This document shows, piece after piece, positions 36,594-45,666 of a stretch of DNA of 64,000 nucleotides. Source of the DNA: DASRAU01 sp035638075. GTDB taxonomy: Bacteria; Acidobacteriota; Polarisedimenticolia; Gp22-AA2. Position 1 is the stretch's first letter, and each line of letters begins with the position of its first letter. The stretch covers positions 199,187-263,186 of the forward strand of contig DASRAU010000015.1 in assembly GCA_035638075.1 (NCBI GenBank). The letters run 5' to 3'. Both the position numbers and the translations under genes were made by a program. Under the pieces are notes generated by a model. It was given only the letters and a program-made list of their open reading frames with translations. It was not told where the DNA came from and searched no databases.

Positions 36594-37430
36594 ATGACGG
36601 CGGGAGGTCGGGTGAACACGGCCCTGGTGACGGGGGCCTCGAGCGGAATCGGGCTCGAGTTGTGCCGTCTCCTGGCGCGCGACGGGGCGCGGGTCGTGAT
36701 GGTCGCCCGCGACGAAGGGCGCCTGCAGCGGGCGGCGCGCTGGGTGCAGGCGGAGGTTCCGACCGCGGCGCTCACGCTCCTGCCGGTGGATCTCGCGGCC
36801 GCAGGCGCGGCCGCCCCGCTGCACGCGCGAGTGGCGCGCGACATCGGCGACGTCGATCTGCTGGTCAACAACGCCGGCGTCGGGCTGTCGGGACGATTCT
36901 CGAAGAGCGACCCGGGCGCCGTGGCCGGCCTCGTCCAACTCAACGTCGTCGCGCTGACGGAGCTGACCGGCCTCTTCCTGGGCGACATGCTGGCACGACG
37001 CGCCGGCCGCATCCTCAATGTGGCCTCGACCGCGGCCTATCTGCCGGGGCCGGGGATGGCGGTTTACTACGCGACCAAGGCGTTCGTCCTGTCGTTCAGC
37101 GAGGCGCTGGCGGAGGAGACGGCCGGCACCGGTGTGACCGTGACCGCGCTCTGTCCCGGGCCGATCGACACCGGGTTCGCGGCGCGCGCCGGCATCGAAG
37201 GCTCGCGCCTGCTGCGCAGCCCCCTGGTGGTTCCCGCCGCGCAGGTGGCCGAGGCCGGCTATCGCGGCGCCCTCGAAGGAAAGCGCGTGGTGATTCCCGG
37301 GCTGGCGAACCGGCTGATGGTCGAGGGCCTGCGTCTCCTGCCCCGATCGGTCGCGGCCTCGATCGCAGGACGTGCGCACGCGCCGGCGGGCCGTGACGAA
37401 GGCGGGGGACCGGGGTCCGGAGCCGCCTGA
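36594..37430 (+). CDS. short-chain dehydrogenase/reductase
   Basis: A 278-residue classical SDR. Cofactor loop TGASSGIG near residue 15, RDE after strand 2 (probably NADP-preferring, R in VARDEGR), NNAGVG, catalytic serine in ASTAAY, and YYATK with the catalytic Tyr and Lys. A substrate loop after CPGPIDTGFAARAG follows. It is closest in style to the DltE/YqjQ-type oxidoreductases. ATG 36594 was chosen at the SDR N-terminus; a TATCAT -10-like hexamer (36580-36585) ends 8 bp upstream. Substrate unknown. It ends 6 bp from the convergent permease gene. Confidence 0.88.
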   Translation: MTAGGRVNTALVTGASSGIGLELCRLLARDGARVVMVARDEGRLQRAARWVQAEVPTAALTLLPVDLAAAGAAAPLHARVARDIGDVDLLVNNAGVGLSGRFSKSDPGAVAGLVQLNVVALTELTGLFLGDMLARRAGRILNVASTAAYLPGPGMAVYYATKAFVLSFSEALAEETAGTGVTVTALCPGPIDTGFAARAGIEGSRLLRSPLVVPAAQVAEAGYRGALEGKRVVIPGLANRLMVEGLRLLPRSVAASIAGRAHAPAGRDEGGGPGSGAA

Positions 37431-37436
37431 AAGCGG

Positions 37437-38786
37437 TCAGATCGACGGCTCGGGCCTCACCCGCTTCGATCGGTTGGAGTAACGGGCGAGGAACGGAGCC
37501 GCGATCGCCCCGACCCCGAGAAGCGCTGCGCCCGCCAGGGCCGCCTTCGGCTCCTCGCGCGCGGTCGTCACGAGAAGAACCGCCCACGTGGCGGTCAGCA
37601 CCAGGGCATTGATGACGACGGCGGGCGTCCCCCCGGCCAGGCGGAACCCCTCCGGGTTCGCGTCGGCGATGCGGCGCGCCCGCAGGACCGACCAGACGAC
37701 GAGCGCATCGTAGGCCCCGAAGAGCCAGACATCGACGATGAGAAGCTCCTCGAATGGAAATGCCGCGAGGATGGCGTAAAGCGCCGCATACAGGATGAGC
37801 ACCCGGTGCGGCGTGTCGTAGCGCGGGTGTTTCTGCACGAGCCAGGCGGGGAGGAAGCCGTCGGCGGCGAAGGCCCACGCCAGGCGCGACCACCAGAGCA
37901 GGTACGCCATGAAGATGACCACGAACGACGCGACGCTGGCGAGAAGCGCCCAGTTGCCGAGGACCGGTCCGCCGAGGATGCGGCCGATGGTCGCGAAGTG
38001 CCCCGACTCCCATTCGTGCCAGGAGCCCGTGGCCGCGAGCCCGACGATCATCGGCAGCACGTAGCTGATGATGACGAGCGGGGTGACGATCAAAAGGACG
38101 AGCGGGATGGTCCGCCGCGGCTGCTCGATCTCCTCCGCCGCGGTCGAGACCTCGGAGTAGCCCGAGTGGAACCACACCGCCAGCGCCAGCCCGGCCGACA
38201 GGCCGTCGAGCGGCGCGTCGCCGGCGCTGAAGGGCACGAAGGGATTGAAGCGCCAGCGGGGAATGGCCGCGAGCACCATCCAGATGAGCGGGCCGATCAG
38301 GAAGACATTGAGTCCGACGGCAGCGGCCCCGACGATGCGGATGCCGCGGATGTTGAGCCAGGTCAGGAACGCGATGAACCCCACCGCCGCGAGCCAGCGC
38401 GTCACCGGGCCGATCCCTGGCAGGACGTACTCCAGCGCCTGTGCGAACAGCACCGGGTAGAGCGCGTTGTCGAGGATGGACGACATCAGGCTCCAGATGC
38501 CGGCGTGGCAACCCCAGGTCTCGCCGAGGAATTCCCGGACCCACCGGTAATAGCCGCCTTCGATTGGGCGCCGGGCGGACAGCTCGGCCGTGGCGAAGGA
38601 GAGGGGAAGCCCCCAGACGATCGCGCCGACGACGATGAGCGTGATCAGCAGCCCGGGGCCGACCTTGGCGACGAAGTCCTCGGTGCCGTACGGTCCGCCG
38701 CAGGCGGAGGCGTAGAGGAGACCGATGGCGGCGAGCAGCCCGGCGCGGCGCGGCGTTTGCGAGGCGTCGGCCGGGAACGAGGTCAT
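37437..38786 (-). CDS. APC-superfamily amino acid/amine permease
   Basis: A 449-residue inner-membrane transporter with about 12 hydrophobic helices. TM1 carries the family's unwound glycine motif (ASACGGPYGTEDFVAK), then ATAELSARRPIEGGYYRWV (loop 2-3 signature) and SGYSEVSTAAEEIEQPRRTIP in TM6 and its following loop. Such carriers import amino acids or polyamines by proton or sodium symport or exchange; the substrate is not readable. Its ATG overlaps the stop of the DksA-like gene by 4 bp, so the two are coupled. Confidence 0.88.
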   Translation of the reverse strand: MTSFPADASQTPRRAGLLAAIGLLYASACGGPYGTEDFVAKVGPGLLITLIVVGAIVWGLPLSFATAELSARRPIEGGYYRWVREFLGETWGCHAGIWSLMSSILDNALYPVLFAQALEYVLPGIGPVTRWLAAVGFIAFLTWLNIRGIRIVGAAAVGLNVFLIGPLIWMVLAAIPRWRFNPFVPFSAGDAPLDGLSAGLALAVWFHSGYSEVSTAAEEIEQPRRTIPLVLLIVTPLVIISYVLPMIVGLAATGSWHEWESGHFATIGRILGGPVLGNWALLASVASFVVIFMAYLLWWSRLAWAFAADGFLPAWLVQKHPRYDTPHRVLILYAALYAILAAFPFEELLIVDVWLFGAYDALVVWSVLRARRIADANPEGFRLAGGTPAVVINALVLTATWAVLLVTTAREEPKAALAGAALLGVGAIAAPFLARYSNRSKRVRPEPSI

Positions 38787-39169
38787 GCGCGGCGGCCGGA
38801 GCCGCCGTCTTCCTTCGCCGACTGGCAGGGAACGCAGCGCGTCGCGAACGGCACGGCGCGCAGGCGCGCGAGGGCAATGGCGCCGCCACAGGCATCGCAG
38901 CGACCGTAGGCGCCGGCGTGCAGACGGGCGAGCGCGGCGTCGATCTGCCGCACCGTCTGGTCGAGCGACTCGAGCAGGGCCACGTCGGACCCGCCCTCGC
39001 GGCTCGCCTTCCAGCCGTGCACCCCTTCGCTGTCCCCGGCCGACTCACCGGAGAGCTGGGCCGCCAGGAGCTGCCGGTAGCGCGCGTCCGCCTCCTGGCG
39101 CAGCCGGGTGAGCATCTCCTTGAGGGCGGCCTGCCGGGCATCGGCTCCGGCGCCGGGGTCGGCGGTCAC
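38783..39169 (-). CDS. DksA/TraR-family zinc-finger protein
   Basis: A 128-residue protein from GTG 39169, 13 bp after the Omp85 stop; a longer frame to 39229 would overlap that gene. A coiled-coil helix pair (LKEMLTRLRQEADARYRQLL and LLESLDQTVRQIDAALARL) is followed by the four-cysteine zinc finger CDACGGAIALARLRAVPFATRCVPC, the DksA/TraR arrangement. DksA homologues insert the coiled coil into the RNA polymerase secondary channel and modulate transcription with ppGpp. The coiled-coil tip does not show the classic DxxDxA clearly, so a DksA-like paralogue is likelier than DksA itself. Confidence 0.8.
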   Translation of the reverse strand: MTADPGAGADARQAALKEMLTRLRQEADARYRQLLAAQLSGESAGDSEGVHGWKASREGGSDVALLESLDQTVRQIDAALARLHAGAYGRCDACGGAIALARLRAVPFATRCVPCQSAKEDGGSGRRA

Positions 39170-39182
39170 GCGCGGATGATAG

Positions 39183-40913
39183 TCAAAATCCGATGCCCAG
39201 CGCGATGTAGGGATAGGCGTTGCCGCCATGCGGTCCGAAGCCCCAGGCGTAGTCGATGCGCACCACCAGCGGCTCGCCGGGGACGACTAGGCGCAGGCCG
39301 ACGCCGGCGCCGTAAATCGACGCCTGCTCGAACCCCTGGGGGCTCTGCCAGACCTCTCCGCCGTCCACGAAGACCGCGCCCTTGATCGCCCGCGCCAGGC
39401 GCGACTCGAACGGGACCTTGGTCGGGTCGGCGACCTCCTCGGGGCCGACGGGGCGCCCTTCGAGCGGGCGGACGAACGGGATCCACAGCTCGCTCTGGAG
39501 ATAGGCGATGCCGCGCCCGAGGAAGGTGTCCTCCTTGTAGCCGCGCACCGTCGTCGAGCCGCCGAGGGTGAAGAGCTGGAACTGCGGCACGGGACGATCG
39601 ATCCCGCCGCCGCCGAGACGCAGCTCGTACTCGAAGCCGGTGCGGAAGCGTCCGTGCGCGGTGAACTGCAGCGCCGGGCGCACGTACGGGACGCCGCTGC
39701 CGGCGTCGAACGACAGCTCCAGGGCGGGGATGGTGCGCAGCAGGAGGCTCGGTGATCGCCAGAAGTGGCGGTATTCGTGGATGGCGCTCAGGCGCAGGAG
39801 GGTGAGATCGCTCGTGTCGAGGCCGTCCACGTCCACGTACTCGCGGCGGACCTCCGCATCGAGGTGCAGGTCATGGGGGGCCGGCAGGGCGAGAGGCCGG
39901 GCGCCGATCGAGATCGATCCGCCGGTGCGCCGCTCGTCCCGCTCGTCCCCTTCGATCACCCGGTTGTTGATGAAGGGCGTGAACAGCGACCCGCCGAGAT
40001 CATAGATGCGCTTCGGCTCCTTGTGCGCGGCGACGAGCGGCGCGGAGTAGCCGATCTCGCCGCCCCACGCGGTGCTGAAGGTCGGGGTCACCGAGATCGT
40101 GTCCAGGCCGCTCAGCACGTCGTGACGCTGGTACACGAGTCCCGCGGTGCTGCCGGTCCGCGGGCCGTACCCGGCGGTGCCGCCGAGGTAGTTGAGCGGG
40201 CCCCGGCGCTGGTGCGGGCCGCCTTCCTCCTCCATCTGCGTGACGCTCTGGATCAGGTAGGCCCCTTCGCCGACGGCATCCTCGGGCGGCGTCCCGGCCG
40301 GGATGAACAGCAGGACGTAGCCGAGCCGCACGAGCGCGAGACGGTCGAGACGGTAGCGCTCGACGTTGTAGAGATCCCCCGGCCGCGTCTGCAGCAGGCC
40401 GCGCAGGACGGTCCGCGGCGCGCTCTGCGGGACGGGGTAGAACGGCTTCTCCTCGGTCAGCCGCTGCGCCTTGACGCCGAGCGGGTCGAGGTCGGAGACG
40501 TCGAAGGTGATGATCGCGACCCGGTGGCTGCTCTCGCGCACGTCGAGCGTGGCGACGCCGTCGTCGCAGAAGGCGCGGATCGAGGGGACGTAGCCGAGGG
40601 AGCGGTAGTGCCCGGCGATCGTCTCGGCCAGCCGGGCCGGCTCGCACCGGCGGCCGATCTCCGGGTCGAGGAAACGGCGCAGCGTCTCGCCGTGGAAGAC
40701 CGATCCGTCGGGGGCGGTCTCCCCGCCGCTCGGGCCCGGGACCACGAAACGGATCGTGGCGACGCGCTTCAGGAGCTCGGGCGCCGGCTCCGGCGCCGGT
40801 GTGTCGCCGCGCGCCGCCGGGGAGGCGAGCGTCATCCCCAGGAGCAGGAAGAGGAGCGCGGCCGAATGCCGGCCCGCGGTGAAACGCCGGCGGTGCGCTC
40901 CTCCTTCGGTCAT
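39183..40913 (-). CDS. Omp85-superfamily outer-membrane beta-barrel (BamA/TamA-like)
   Basis: A 576-residue protein with a signal peptide (SAALLFLLLGMTLASPAARG), an N-terminal POTRA-like region (about 40-210) and a C-terminal 16-strand barrel. The Omp85 signature GGSTTVRGYKEDTFLG and the terminal phenylalanine (YIALGIGF) needed for barrel insertion are present. Family members insert or translocate proteins at the outer membrane. The short POTRA region suggests a TamA-like or lipid/surface-protein exporter rather than the essential BamA. It is first in a leftward operon with the DksA-like and permease genes and has a clear promoter 8 bp upstream of the ATG. Confidence 0.88.
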   Translation of the reverse strand: MTEGGAHRRRFTAGRHSAALLFLLLGMTLASPAARGDTPAPEPAPELLKRVATIRFVVPGPSGGETAPDGSVFHGETLRRFLDPEIGRRCEPARLAETIAGHYRSLGYVPSIRAFCDDGVATLDVRESSHRVAIITFDVSDLDPLGVKAQRLTEEKPFYPVPQSAPRTVLRGLLQTRPGDLYNVERYRLDRLALVRLGYVLLFIPAGTPPEDAVGEGAYLIQSVTQMEEEGGPHQRRGPLNYLGGTAGYGPRTGSTAGLVYQRHDVLSGLDTISVTPTFSTAWGGEIGYSAPLVAAHKEPKRIYDLGGSLFTPFINNRVIEGDERDERRTGGSISIGARPLALPAPHDLHLDAEVRREYVDVDGLDTSDLTLLRLSAIHEYRHFWRSPSLLLRTIPALELSFDAGSGVPYVRPALQFTAHGRFRTGFEYELRLGGGGIDRPVPQFQLFTLGGSTTVRGYKEDTFLGRGIAYLQSELWIPFVRPLEGRPVGPEEVADPTKVPFESRLARAIKGAVFVDGGEVWQSPQGFEQASIYGAGVGLRLVVPGEPLVVRIDYAWGFGPHGGNAYPYIALGIGF

Positions 40914-40921
40914 CGGCGCGC

Positions 40922-40950
40922 TTCGTATCCGTCCCGCCGGCCCGTGTCAA
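40922..40950 (-). promoter_or_regulatory. sigma-70 promoter of the Omp85-dksA-like-permease operon
   Basis: Minus strand: TTGACA (40950-40945), 17-bp spacer, TACGAA (40927-40922), ending 8 bp before the ATG at 40913; nearly leaderless. Confidence 0.65.
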
Positions 40951-40979
40951 GTCACCGAGGGACGCGGGGCCGCCCCCGG

Positions 40980-41009
40980 TTGATTCGCCGGCGCGGAAAA
41001 GTCCATACT
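40980..41009 (+). promoter_or_regulatory. promoter of the small beta-barrel gene
   Basis: TTGATT (40980-40985), 18-bp spacer, CATACT (41004-41009). The ATG is at 41058 behind GAGGAGGGA. Confidence 0.5.
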
Positions 41010-41057
41010 CCACGGCCCCCGGACGCGGGGATCGCCGGGACTCGAGGAGGGAACGAC

Positions 41058-41636
41058 ATGCAGCGTGCGTGGCGCCGCGCCAGCGGCCTCGTCATCATCG
41101 TCCTGACCGCGTTGTCTGCGAGCGCCAGCGTCCGCGCCGACGAGTTCGCCGGGAAGTGGGAGGTCGGTGGGGACCTGCTCAGCACCACGATGGACAACGA
41201 CACCACCATCGCGGACGGACTCGGCTTCCGGTTGCGCGGCGGCTACCACTTCACGAAGACGCACACCGCCGAGCTGACCTTCGACGCGGTCTCCTCCGAC
41301 TCGCAGGACAAGCACAGCAACATCTCTTACGACCTGAACAAGATCGTGCTGAACTACATGGGGTCGTTCAAGAACAAGAAACCCGACTCCAAGGTGTCGG
41401 CGTTCGCGCTCTTCGGCATCGGCCAGATCAAGTACGACAACGGCGCGGCCTCGGACGACAGCACCGTGTTCCAGACGGGCGGCGGGGTGCGGGTGCGGTT
41501 CACGAAGTCTCTCGCCTTCCGCATCGACGGCCGCATCTGGCACTTCCACGGCGACAGTTTCATCATCCCGCGCGACGGGTTTTTCTCCTTCGACATCGGC
41601 GCGGGCCTGTCCTGGTTCTTCGGCAAGGGAAAGTAG
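41058..41636 (+). CDS. small outer-membrane beta-barrel protein
   Basis: A 192-residue protein with a signal peptide (LVIIVLTALSASASVRA) and about eight alternating beta strands (KWEVGGDLLSTTM, GLGFRLRGGYHFTKTHTAELTF, KVSAFALFGIGQIKYD, FQTGGGVRVRFTKSLAFRIDG), ending FSFDIGAGLSWFFGKGK. It resembles OmpA-barrel/OmpW-size porin-like proteins (outer membrane protein beta-barrel domain family). Function is unknown, probably a structural or small-molecule pore in the outer membrane. The start has a good ribosome-binding site and its own promoter, divergent from the Omp85 operon. Confidence 0.75.
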   Translation: MQRAWRRASGLVIIVLTALSASASVRADEFAGKWEVGGDLLSTTMDNDTTIADGLGFRLRGGYHFTKTHTAELTFDAVSSDSQDKHSNISYDLNKIVLNYMGSFKNKKPDSKVSAFALFGIGQIKYDNGAASDDSTVFQTGGGVRVRFTKSLAFRIDGRIWHFHGDSFIIPRDGFFSFDIGAGLSWFFGKGK

Positions 41637-41837
41637 CCGCCCCGACGCCAGGCCGGTGAGGCGCGCCGCCGGATCCGCCGCCGCAACAGGACAGCCCGCG
41701 GGAGATCCGGGCCAGGAGCCTGTCCGAGTCTTCGCATGGGCCGCGCGCATCGGGCCGCAACTCGCCTTCGTCGCGGTGCCTCGCAGCCGACCCCGCGGCG
41801 CAGCGAACGCGACCCACGCGAATACCCGGACGGGCTC

Positions 41838-43667
41838 CTAGGGCTTCGGTTTCGTCGCGGCCGCCGGGGGCGCAGCCGCGGCGGGGGCCTTGGCGGGCGC
41901 CCCGGGGGCCGGCTCGGTCACCCGCACCGGGCGATCGTCGGGTTGCCCTCCCGACCGCACGAGGCGCAGCAGCAGCGTTCCGCGATCCTCCTGCTCCGAG
42001 AGATCGATCGCGTAGGTCCCGGCTTCGCCGGTCTTGCAGGCGCGGCAGGGCACCGGCTTGTCGCGCAGGCGGCGTTCCTTCCCTTTTTCGTCCAGCGCGA
42101 ACAGGTCGACGCCGACGAGATCGAATTCGTGGGTCGTCCGCCACTCGAGCCGTCGGCCGTCGGTTCCCCGCACGCGGCGCGCCCCGACGATGGCCTGGGT
42201 GCACGCGTCACCGCGGCCGTCCTTGTCGGCATCGTCCTGGAGCGGGTTGGGAAGGTCGGCGCAGTTGTCGCAGGCGTCGCCGACGCCGTCGGCATCCCGG
42301 TCCTCCTGCTTCTTGTTCGCGACCCCGGGGCAGTTGTCGCACGCATCCCCGAGACCGTCCTTGTCGGCGTCCTTCTGCACGGGATCGGGGACGACCGGGC
42401 ATTTGTCGCAGGCGTTCCCGACGCCGTCGAAATCCACATCCTCCTGCTTCGGGTTGGTGACGCAGGGACAGTTGTCCTTGTCGTCGGGGATGTCGTCCGT
42501 GTCCACGCACGGTTCTTTCTTCTCGGCCGCGCTCTCCGCCTCGGCCCCGGGGGCTCCGGAGGCGCCGGCGCCGGGCGTTTCGCCGGAGTCACCCGGGTGC
42601 TCGCCGGGCTCGCCCTTGCCGCGTTCGCCTTCCTTCCCCTGGCCCGGGCCGGAGCCCTCTCCGTCCTTCGGTGCGCCGGGGTCGGAGGTCTTCTTGTCGC
42701 CGGGTTTCGCGCCGGGATTGTCCTGGCCGCCGGCCATCGCCCGGTTCACCTGCCGCGAGTGGCCGGAGACGATCGGCGTGAGATAGCCGCCTTCGAGCGC
42801 CAGGCCGACGGCGAAGGTGACGCAATCGCCTCCCGGATCGGGAACGTGCGTCGTGGTCATGTTGCTGTTGAGCGTCGCCACCGGAGTCCAGAGGCCGGAG
42901 GTGACGAGGCTCGAGAGGGGAGGCGAGCCGCACGCGTTGCGGTTGGAATAGAGCACGTAGGCGTTCAGGACGCCGCGCCGCCGCCCGGGCGAGTCGACAC
43001 AGGTGGGGCGAAGCTTCTGCGTGCAGTCGTCGAGGGTGACGAAAGGCTTCCAGCGCAGGTCGACGTCGAGGCCCCCGTCGCCCGAGGGCCGCACTCCGCT
43101 CACCTCCGGGATCGGGAGGTCCTGCGCTCCCACGGGCGTGACGTCCCCGCCCTCGGAGACCGGCTGGGCCCAGTCGAGCATGTAGCCGCCGTAGTCGACG
43201 TCGTATCCGACCGAGGCGACGAGGCCGACCCCGCGGTGCGTCGGACTGCCCTCGTCAGCGGCGGACGTCACCGCGATGACGATCGGGTGTCCCCACTCGC
43301 CGGAGGGATCGGGACAGCCGGCGGCGCGCGTATCGGACCAGTTGCCGTTCACGGTGACGATGCCGTCGGAGCCCGAGCCCGCCTGCGGCTGGCACTGGCC
43401 GCCGGACGTCTCCTCGCCGAAAAAGCGGCAGAGGACGGGCGCCTGGCCCGTCTGCACCGAGGCATTGCCGAAGGCATAGGCGAAGCCGACGAGGGTGCCC
43501 TCGGGAAGACCGGTCCAGAAGGAATCCAGCCCGTGACGGACCGGCATCGTCTCGCCGCACGCCGCGCGGGCGGACGGGGCGAAAAGCGCGAGGGCGGGAG
43601 GGGACAGGAGCGCCAGCCCCGCGATCGCGAGCAGGGACCACCGGGTTCGAAGAGAGGGTCTGAGCAT
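41838..43667 (-). CDS. exported protein with thrombospondin type 3 calcium repeats
   Basis: A 609-residue protein; ATG 43667 gives a clear signal peptide (SLLAIAGLALLSPPALALFAPSARA). The N-terminal ~320 residues form a cysteine-containing domain of unknown fold. A low-complexity Gly/Glu/Pro/Lys linker (about 325-395) follows. Then come four thrombospondin type 3 repeats (DxDxDGxGDxCDNCP type, for example DADKDGLGDACDNCP), which bind calcium and stiffen extracellular stalks. A beta-rich domain (about 500-580) and a proline/alanine-rich tail end the protein. It is probably surface-exposed or released; there is no anchor that I recognise. It shares a divergent promoter region with the DUF2203 gene. 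Confidence 0.78.
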   Translation of the reverse strand: MLRPSLRTRWSLLAIAGLALLSPPALALFAPSARAACGETMPVRHGLDSFWTGLPEGTLVGFAYAFGNASVQTGQAPVLCRFFGEETSGGQCQPQAGSGSDGIVTVNGNWSDTRAAGCPDPSGEWGHPIVIAVTSAADEGSPTHRGVGLVASVGYDVDYGGYMLDWAQPVSEGGDVTPVGAQDLPIPEVSGVRPSGDGGLDVDLRWKPFVTLDDCTQKLRPTCVDSPGRRRGVLNAYVLYSNRNACGSPPLSSLVTSGLWTPVATLNSNMTTTHVPDPGGDCVTFAVGLALEGGYLTPIVSGHSRQVNRAMAGGQDNPGAKPGDKKTSDPGAPKDGEGSGPGQGKEGERGKGEPGEHPGDSGETPGAGASGAPGAEAESAAEKKEPCVDTDDIPDDKDNCPCVTNPKQEDVDFDGVGNACDKCPVVPDPVQKDADKDGLGDACDNCPGVANKKQEDRDADGVGDACDNCADLPNPLQDDADKDGRGDACTQAIVGARRVRGTDGRRLEWRTTHEFDLVGVDLFALDEKGKERRLRDKPVPCRACKTGEAGTYAIDLSEQEDRGTLLLRLVRSGGQPDDRPVRVTEPAPGAPAKAPAAAAPPAAATKPKP

Positions 43668-43705
43668 CGGTGCGGCGTCCCGCGGCGGAGACGCCTCGTG
43701 CTCTG

Positions 43706-43733
43706 TATGTACGATCAAAAGAGGACCTGTCAA
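43706..43733 (-). promoter_or_regulatory. promoter of the TSP3-repeat gene, overlapping the DUF2203 promoter
   Basis: Minus strand: TTGACA (43733-43728), 16-bp spacer, TACATA (43711-43706). The -35 is the inverted copy of the rightward CTGTCA. Confidence 0.5.
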
Positions 43734-43756
43734 GGCATCGCCCGCCGATCTAGAAT
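43727..43756 (+). promoter_or_regulatory. promoter of the DUF2203 gene
   Basis: CTGTCA (43727-43732), 18-bp spacer, TAGAAT (43751-43756); the ATG is at 43776. The -35 overlaps that of the leftward TSP3 gene by five bases. Confidence 0.5.
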
Positions 43757-43775
43757 CCCTGCCGGAGCCTTCATC

Positions 43776-44222
43776 ATGGCCGAAGAACCCACCTACAGGC
43801 GACTCTTCACGCTCGACGAGGCGCGGGCCCTCGTGCCGGTCATCCGGCCGGCGGTCGAGGACCTGGTCGGGACCTTCCGCGTGATCCGCGAAGCCATCGA
43901 AACGACGGCGGGAGAGAGCGGGCATGCCATCGGCAGTCCCGACCTCGCCGGGATCCTCGAGCGCGAAGGGACCGTCCCGCGCCTGTTCGATCGGGTGAAG
44001 GAAATCCTCGGGACGATCCAGAGCCATGGTTGTCTCGTCAACGGTGCGGAGGCGGGACTGGTGGATTTCCCCTGCTTCTACGACAACGAGGTGGTCTTCC
44101 TGTGCTGGAAGCACGGCGAGCCGACGATCGGTCACTGGCACAAGATCGCCGACGGCTTCGCCGGCCGGCGCCCGCTGCTGGATCCGGGAGACGCCTCGGA
44201 CGGCGCCGCGTCGATCCACTGA
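43776..44222 (+). CDS. DUF2203 family protein
   Basis: A 148-residue protein with the DUF2203 pattern: RRLFTLDEARALVPVIRPAVE at the N-terminus, a helical middle, CLVNGAEAGLVDFPCFYDNEVVFLCWKHGEPTIGHWHKIADGFAGRRPL near the end. The DFPC, LCW and GHWH motifs suggest a metal site. The family is common in Acidobacteriota, Deinococci and Actinobacteria and its function is unknown. It precedes an RNA methyltransferase gene by about 50 bp in the same direction. Confidence 0.82.
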   Translation: MAEEPTYRRLFTLDEARALVPVIRPAVEDLVGTFRVIREAIETTAGESGHAIGSPDLAGILEREGTVPRLFDRVKEILGTIQSHGCLVNGAEAGLVDFPCFYDNEVVFLCWKHGEPTIGHWHKIADGFAGRRPLLDPGDASDGAASIH

Positions 44223-44274
44223 ACGGCCGCGCCGCGATCCCTCCCGGGCCAGGACGCCCGCCGAGTCCCCTGCG

Positions 44275-45627
44275 ATGACCCTGATCCCGGGCGCCACCCT
44301 GTCCCTCGACATCGTCGATCTCGCCCGCGGCGGCCGCGGCGTCGGGCGGCACGAAGGCTTCGTCGTCTTCGTCCCCGGCGCGCTGCCGGGTGAAACCGTC
44401 CGCGCGCGCATCCGCAAGGTGCATCGCGCCTGGGCCGATGCCGCCCTGCTCGACATCGTGGTTCCTTCCCGGGACCGGCGCGCGGCGCCCTGCTCCCATT
44501 TCGATCGCTGCGGCGGCTGCGACCTGCAGCACCTCGGCGAGGCGGGGCAGGCGGAGGCGAAGCGCCGCCAGGTCGTCGAGGCCCTGCGCCGCATCGGCAC
44601 GCTCGGAGAGGTGGCGGTCGCCGCGGTGCGGCGGCCCGGCCCGCCTCTCGGCTATCGCTTCCGGATGGATTTCGACTGGCGGCGCCAGGGGGGACGCGAT
44701 GTCCTGGGACTCCACCGGCGCGGCGCGGCCGAAGAGGTGGTGCCGGTCGATCCGTGCCTCCTGGCCGGTCCGGTCACCACGCAAATCTCTGCCTGGATCG
44801 GCCCGGCCGCCGCGCGGGCGGGGCTGTCGGCCCTCGACGCCACCCGGGATCGCGGCCTGCTGCGCCGCCTCACCGTGCAGGAGGCGCGCGGCACGCGGGA
44901 GGTGCTGGTGACACTCGACACCAGCCGCGGCGATCCGCCGGCCCTGCCGGCGCTGGCGCAGGACCTGGTGCGCCGCTTTCCGCGTGTCGTCGGCGTGGTG
45001 CGGCGCGAGCACGCCCGCGACGGACATTTCCTGGCCGCCTCGATCCTCGCGGGCCGGGACACCCTCGAGGAGGAGCTCGACGGCGATCGCTTCCGGATTC
45101 CCGCGGGGGCCTTCTTCCAGCCGAACCCGGAGGGAAGCCTGGAGATGCGGCGGGCGGCGGTCGAAGCCCTGGCCTCGCGTCCGGGCGATCGGGTCCTCGA
45201 GCTGTTCGCGGGGGTCGGCTTCCTCAGCGTCGCCGCGGCGCGCTGCGGCGCGCGCCTGACGACGGTCGAGTCGGATCGCGAGGCGACGACCGCGGCACGG
45301 GAGAACCTCCGGCGCGCCGGCGCGGCGGAGACGGAGATCCTGCACGGAGACGTGACCCGGCTGCTCGCCGACCTCGTGCGGCGCGAGTGGGACGCGGTGC
45401 TCCTCGACCCGCCGCGCACCGGTCTTGCACCCGAGGCGGCGCGCCTGCTCGCCGGCCACACCGCCCGGCGGATGGCCTATGTCTCGTGCGATCCCGGAAC
45501 GCTCGCGCGGGATCTCGGGATCCTCGTGCGGCAGGGATCCTGGCGGATTGCCTCCGTCGCGCCGTTCGATCTCTTCCCGCAGACGCAGCACATCGAAGTG
45601 GTCGCCGCTCTCGAACGCAGCGCCTGA
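44275..45627 (+). CDS. 23S rRNA (uracil-C5)-methyltransferase, RlmD/RumA type
   Basis: A 450-residue protein. A TRAM domain (about 1-60, DIVDLARGGRGVGRHEGFVVFVPGALPGE) is followed by an iron-sulfur cysteine cluster CSHFDRCGGCDLQHL. The methyltransferase core shows FFQPNPEGS, VLELFAGVGFLSVAAA (SAM loop), VLLDPPRTGL and the catalytic cysteine in YVSCDPGTLARDL. Such enzymes make m5U in 23S rRNA or tRNA with SAM. ATG 44275 is at the TRAM boundary; the frame extends upstream but overlaps the DUF2203 gene. RlmD, RlmC and TrmA-like members cannot be separated by eye. Confidence 0.9.
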   Translation: MTLIPGATLSLDIVDLARGGRGVGRHEGFVVFVPGALPGETVRARIRKVHRAWADAALLDIVVPSRDRRAAPCSHFDRCGGCDLQHLGEAGQAEAKRRQVVEALRRIGTLGEVAVAAVRRPGPPLGYRFRMDFDWRRQGGRDVLGLHRRGAAEEVVPVDPCLLAGPVTTQISAWIGPAAARAGLSALDATRDRGLLRRLTVQEARGTREVLVTLDTSRGDPPALPALAQDLVRRFPRVVGVVRREHARDGHFLAASILAGRDTLEEELDGDRFRIPAGAFFQPNPEGSLEMRRAAVEALASRPGDRVLELFAGVGFLSVAAARCGARLTTVESDREATTAARENLRRAGAAETEILHGDVTRLLADLVRREWDAVLLDPPRTGLAPEAARLLAGHTARRMAYVSCDPGTLARDLGILVRQGSWRIASVAPFDLFPQTQHIEVVAALERSA

Positions 45628-45666
45628 CTCCGTCGCGGCTCGTGACCGCGAGGCCGGGAAGCGCGT

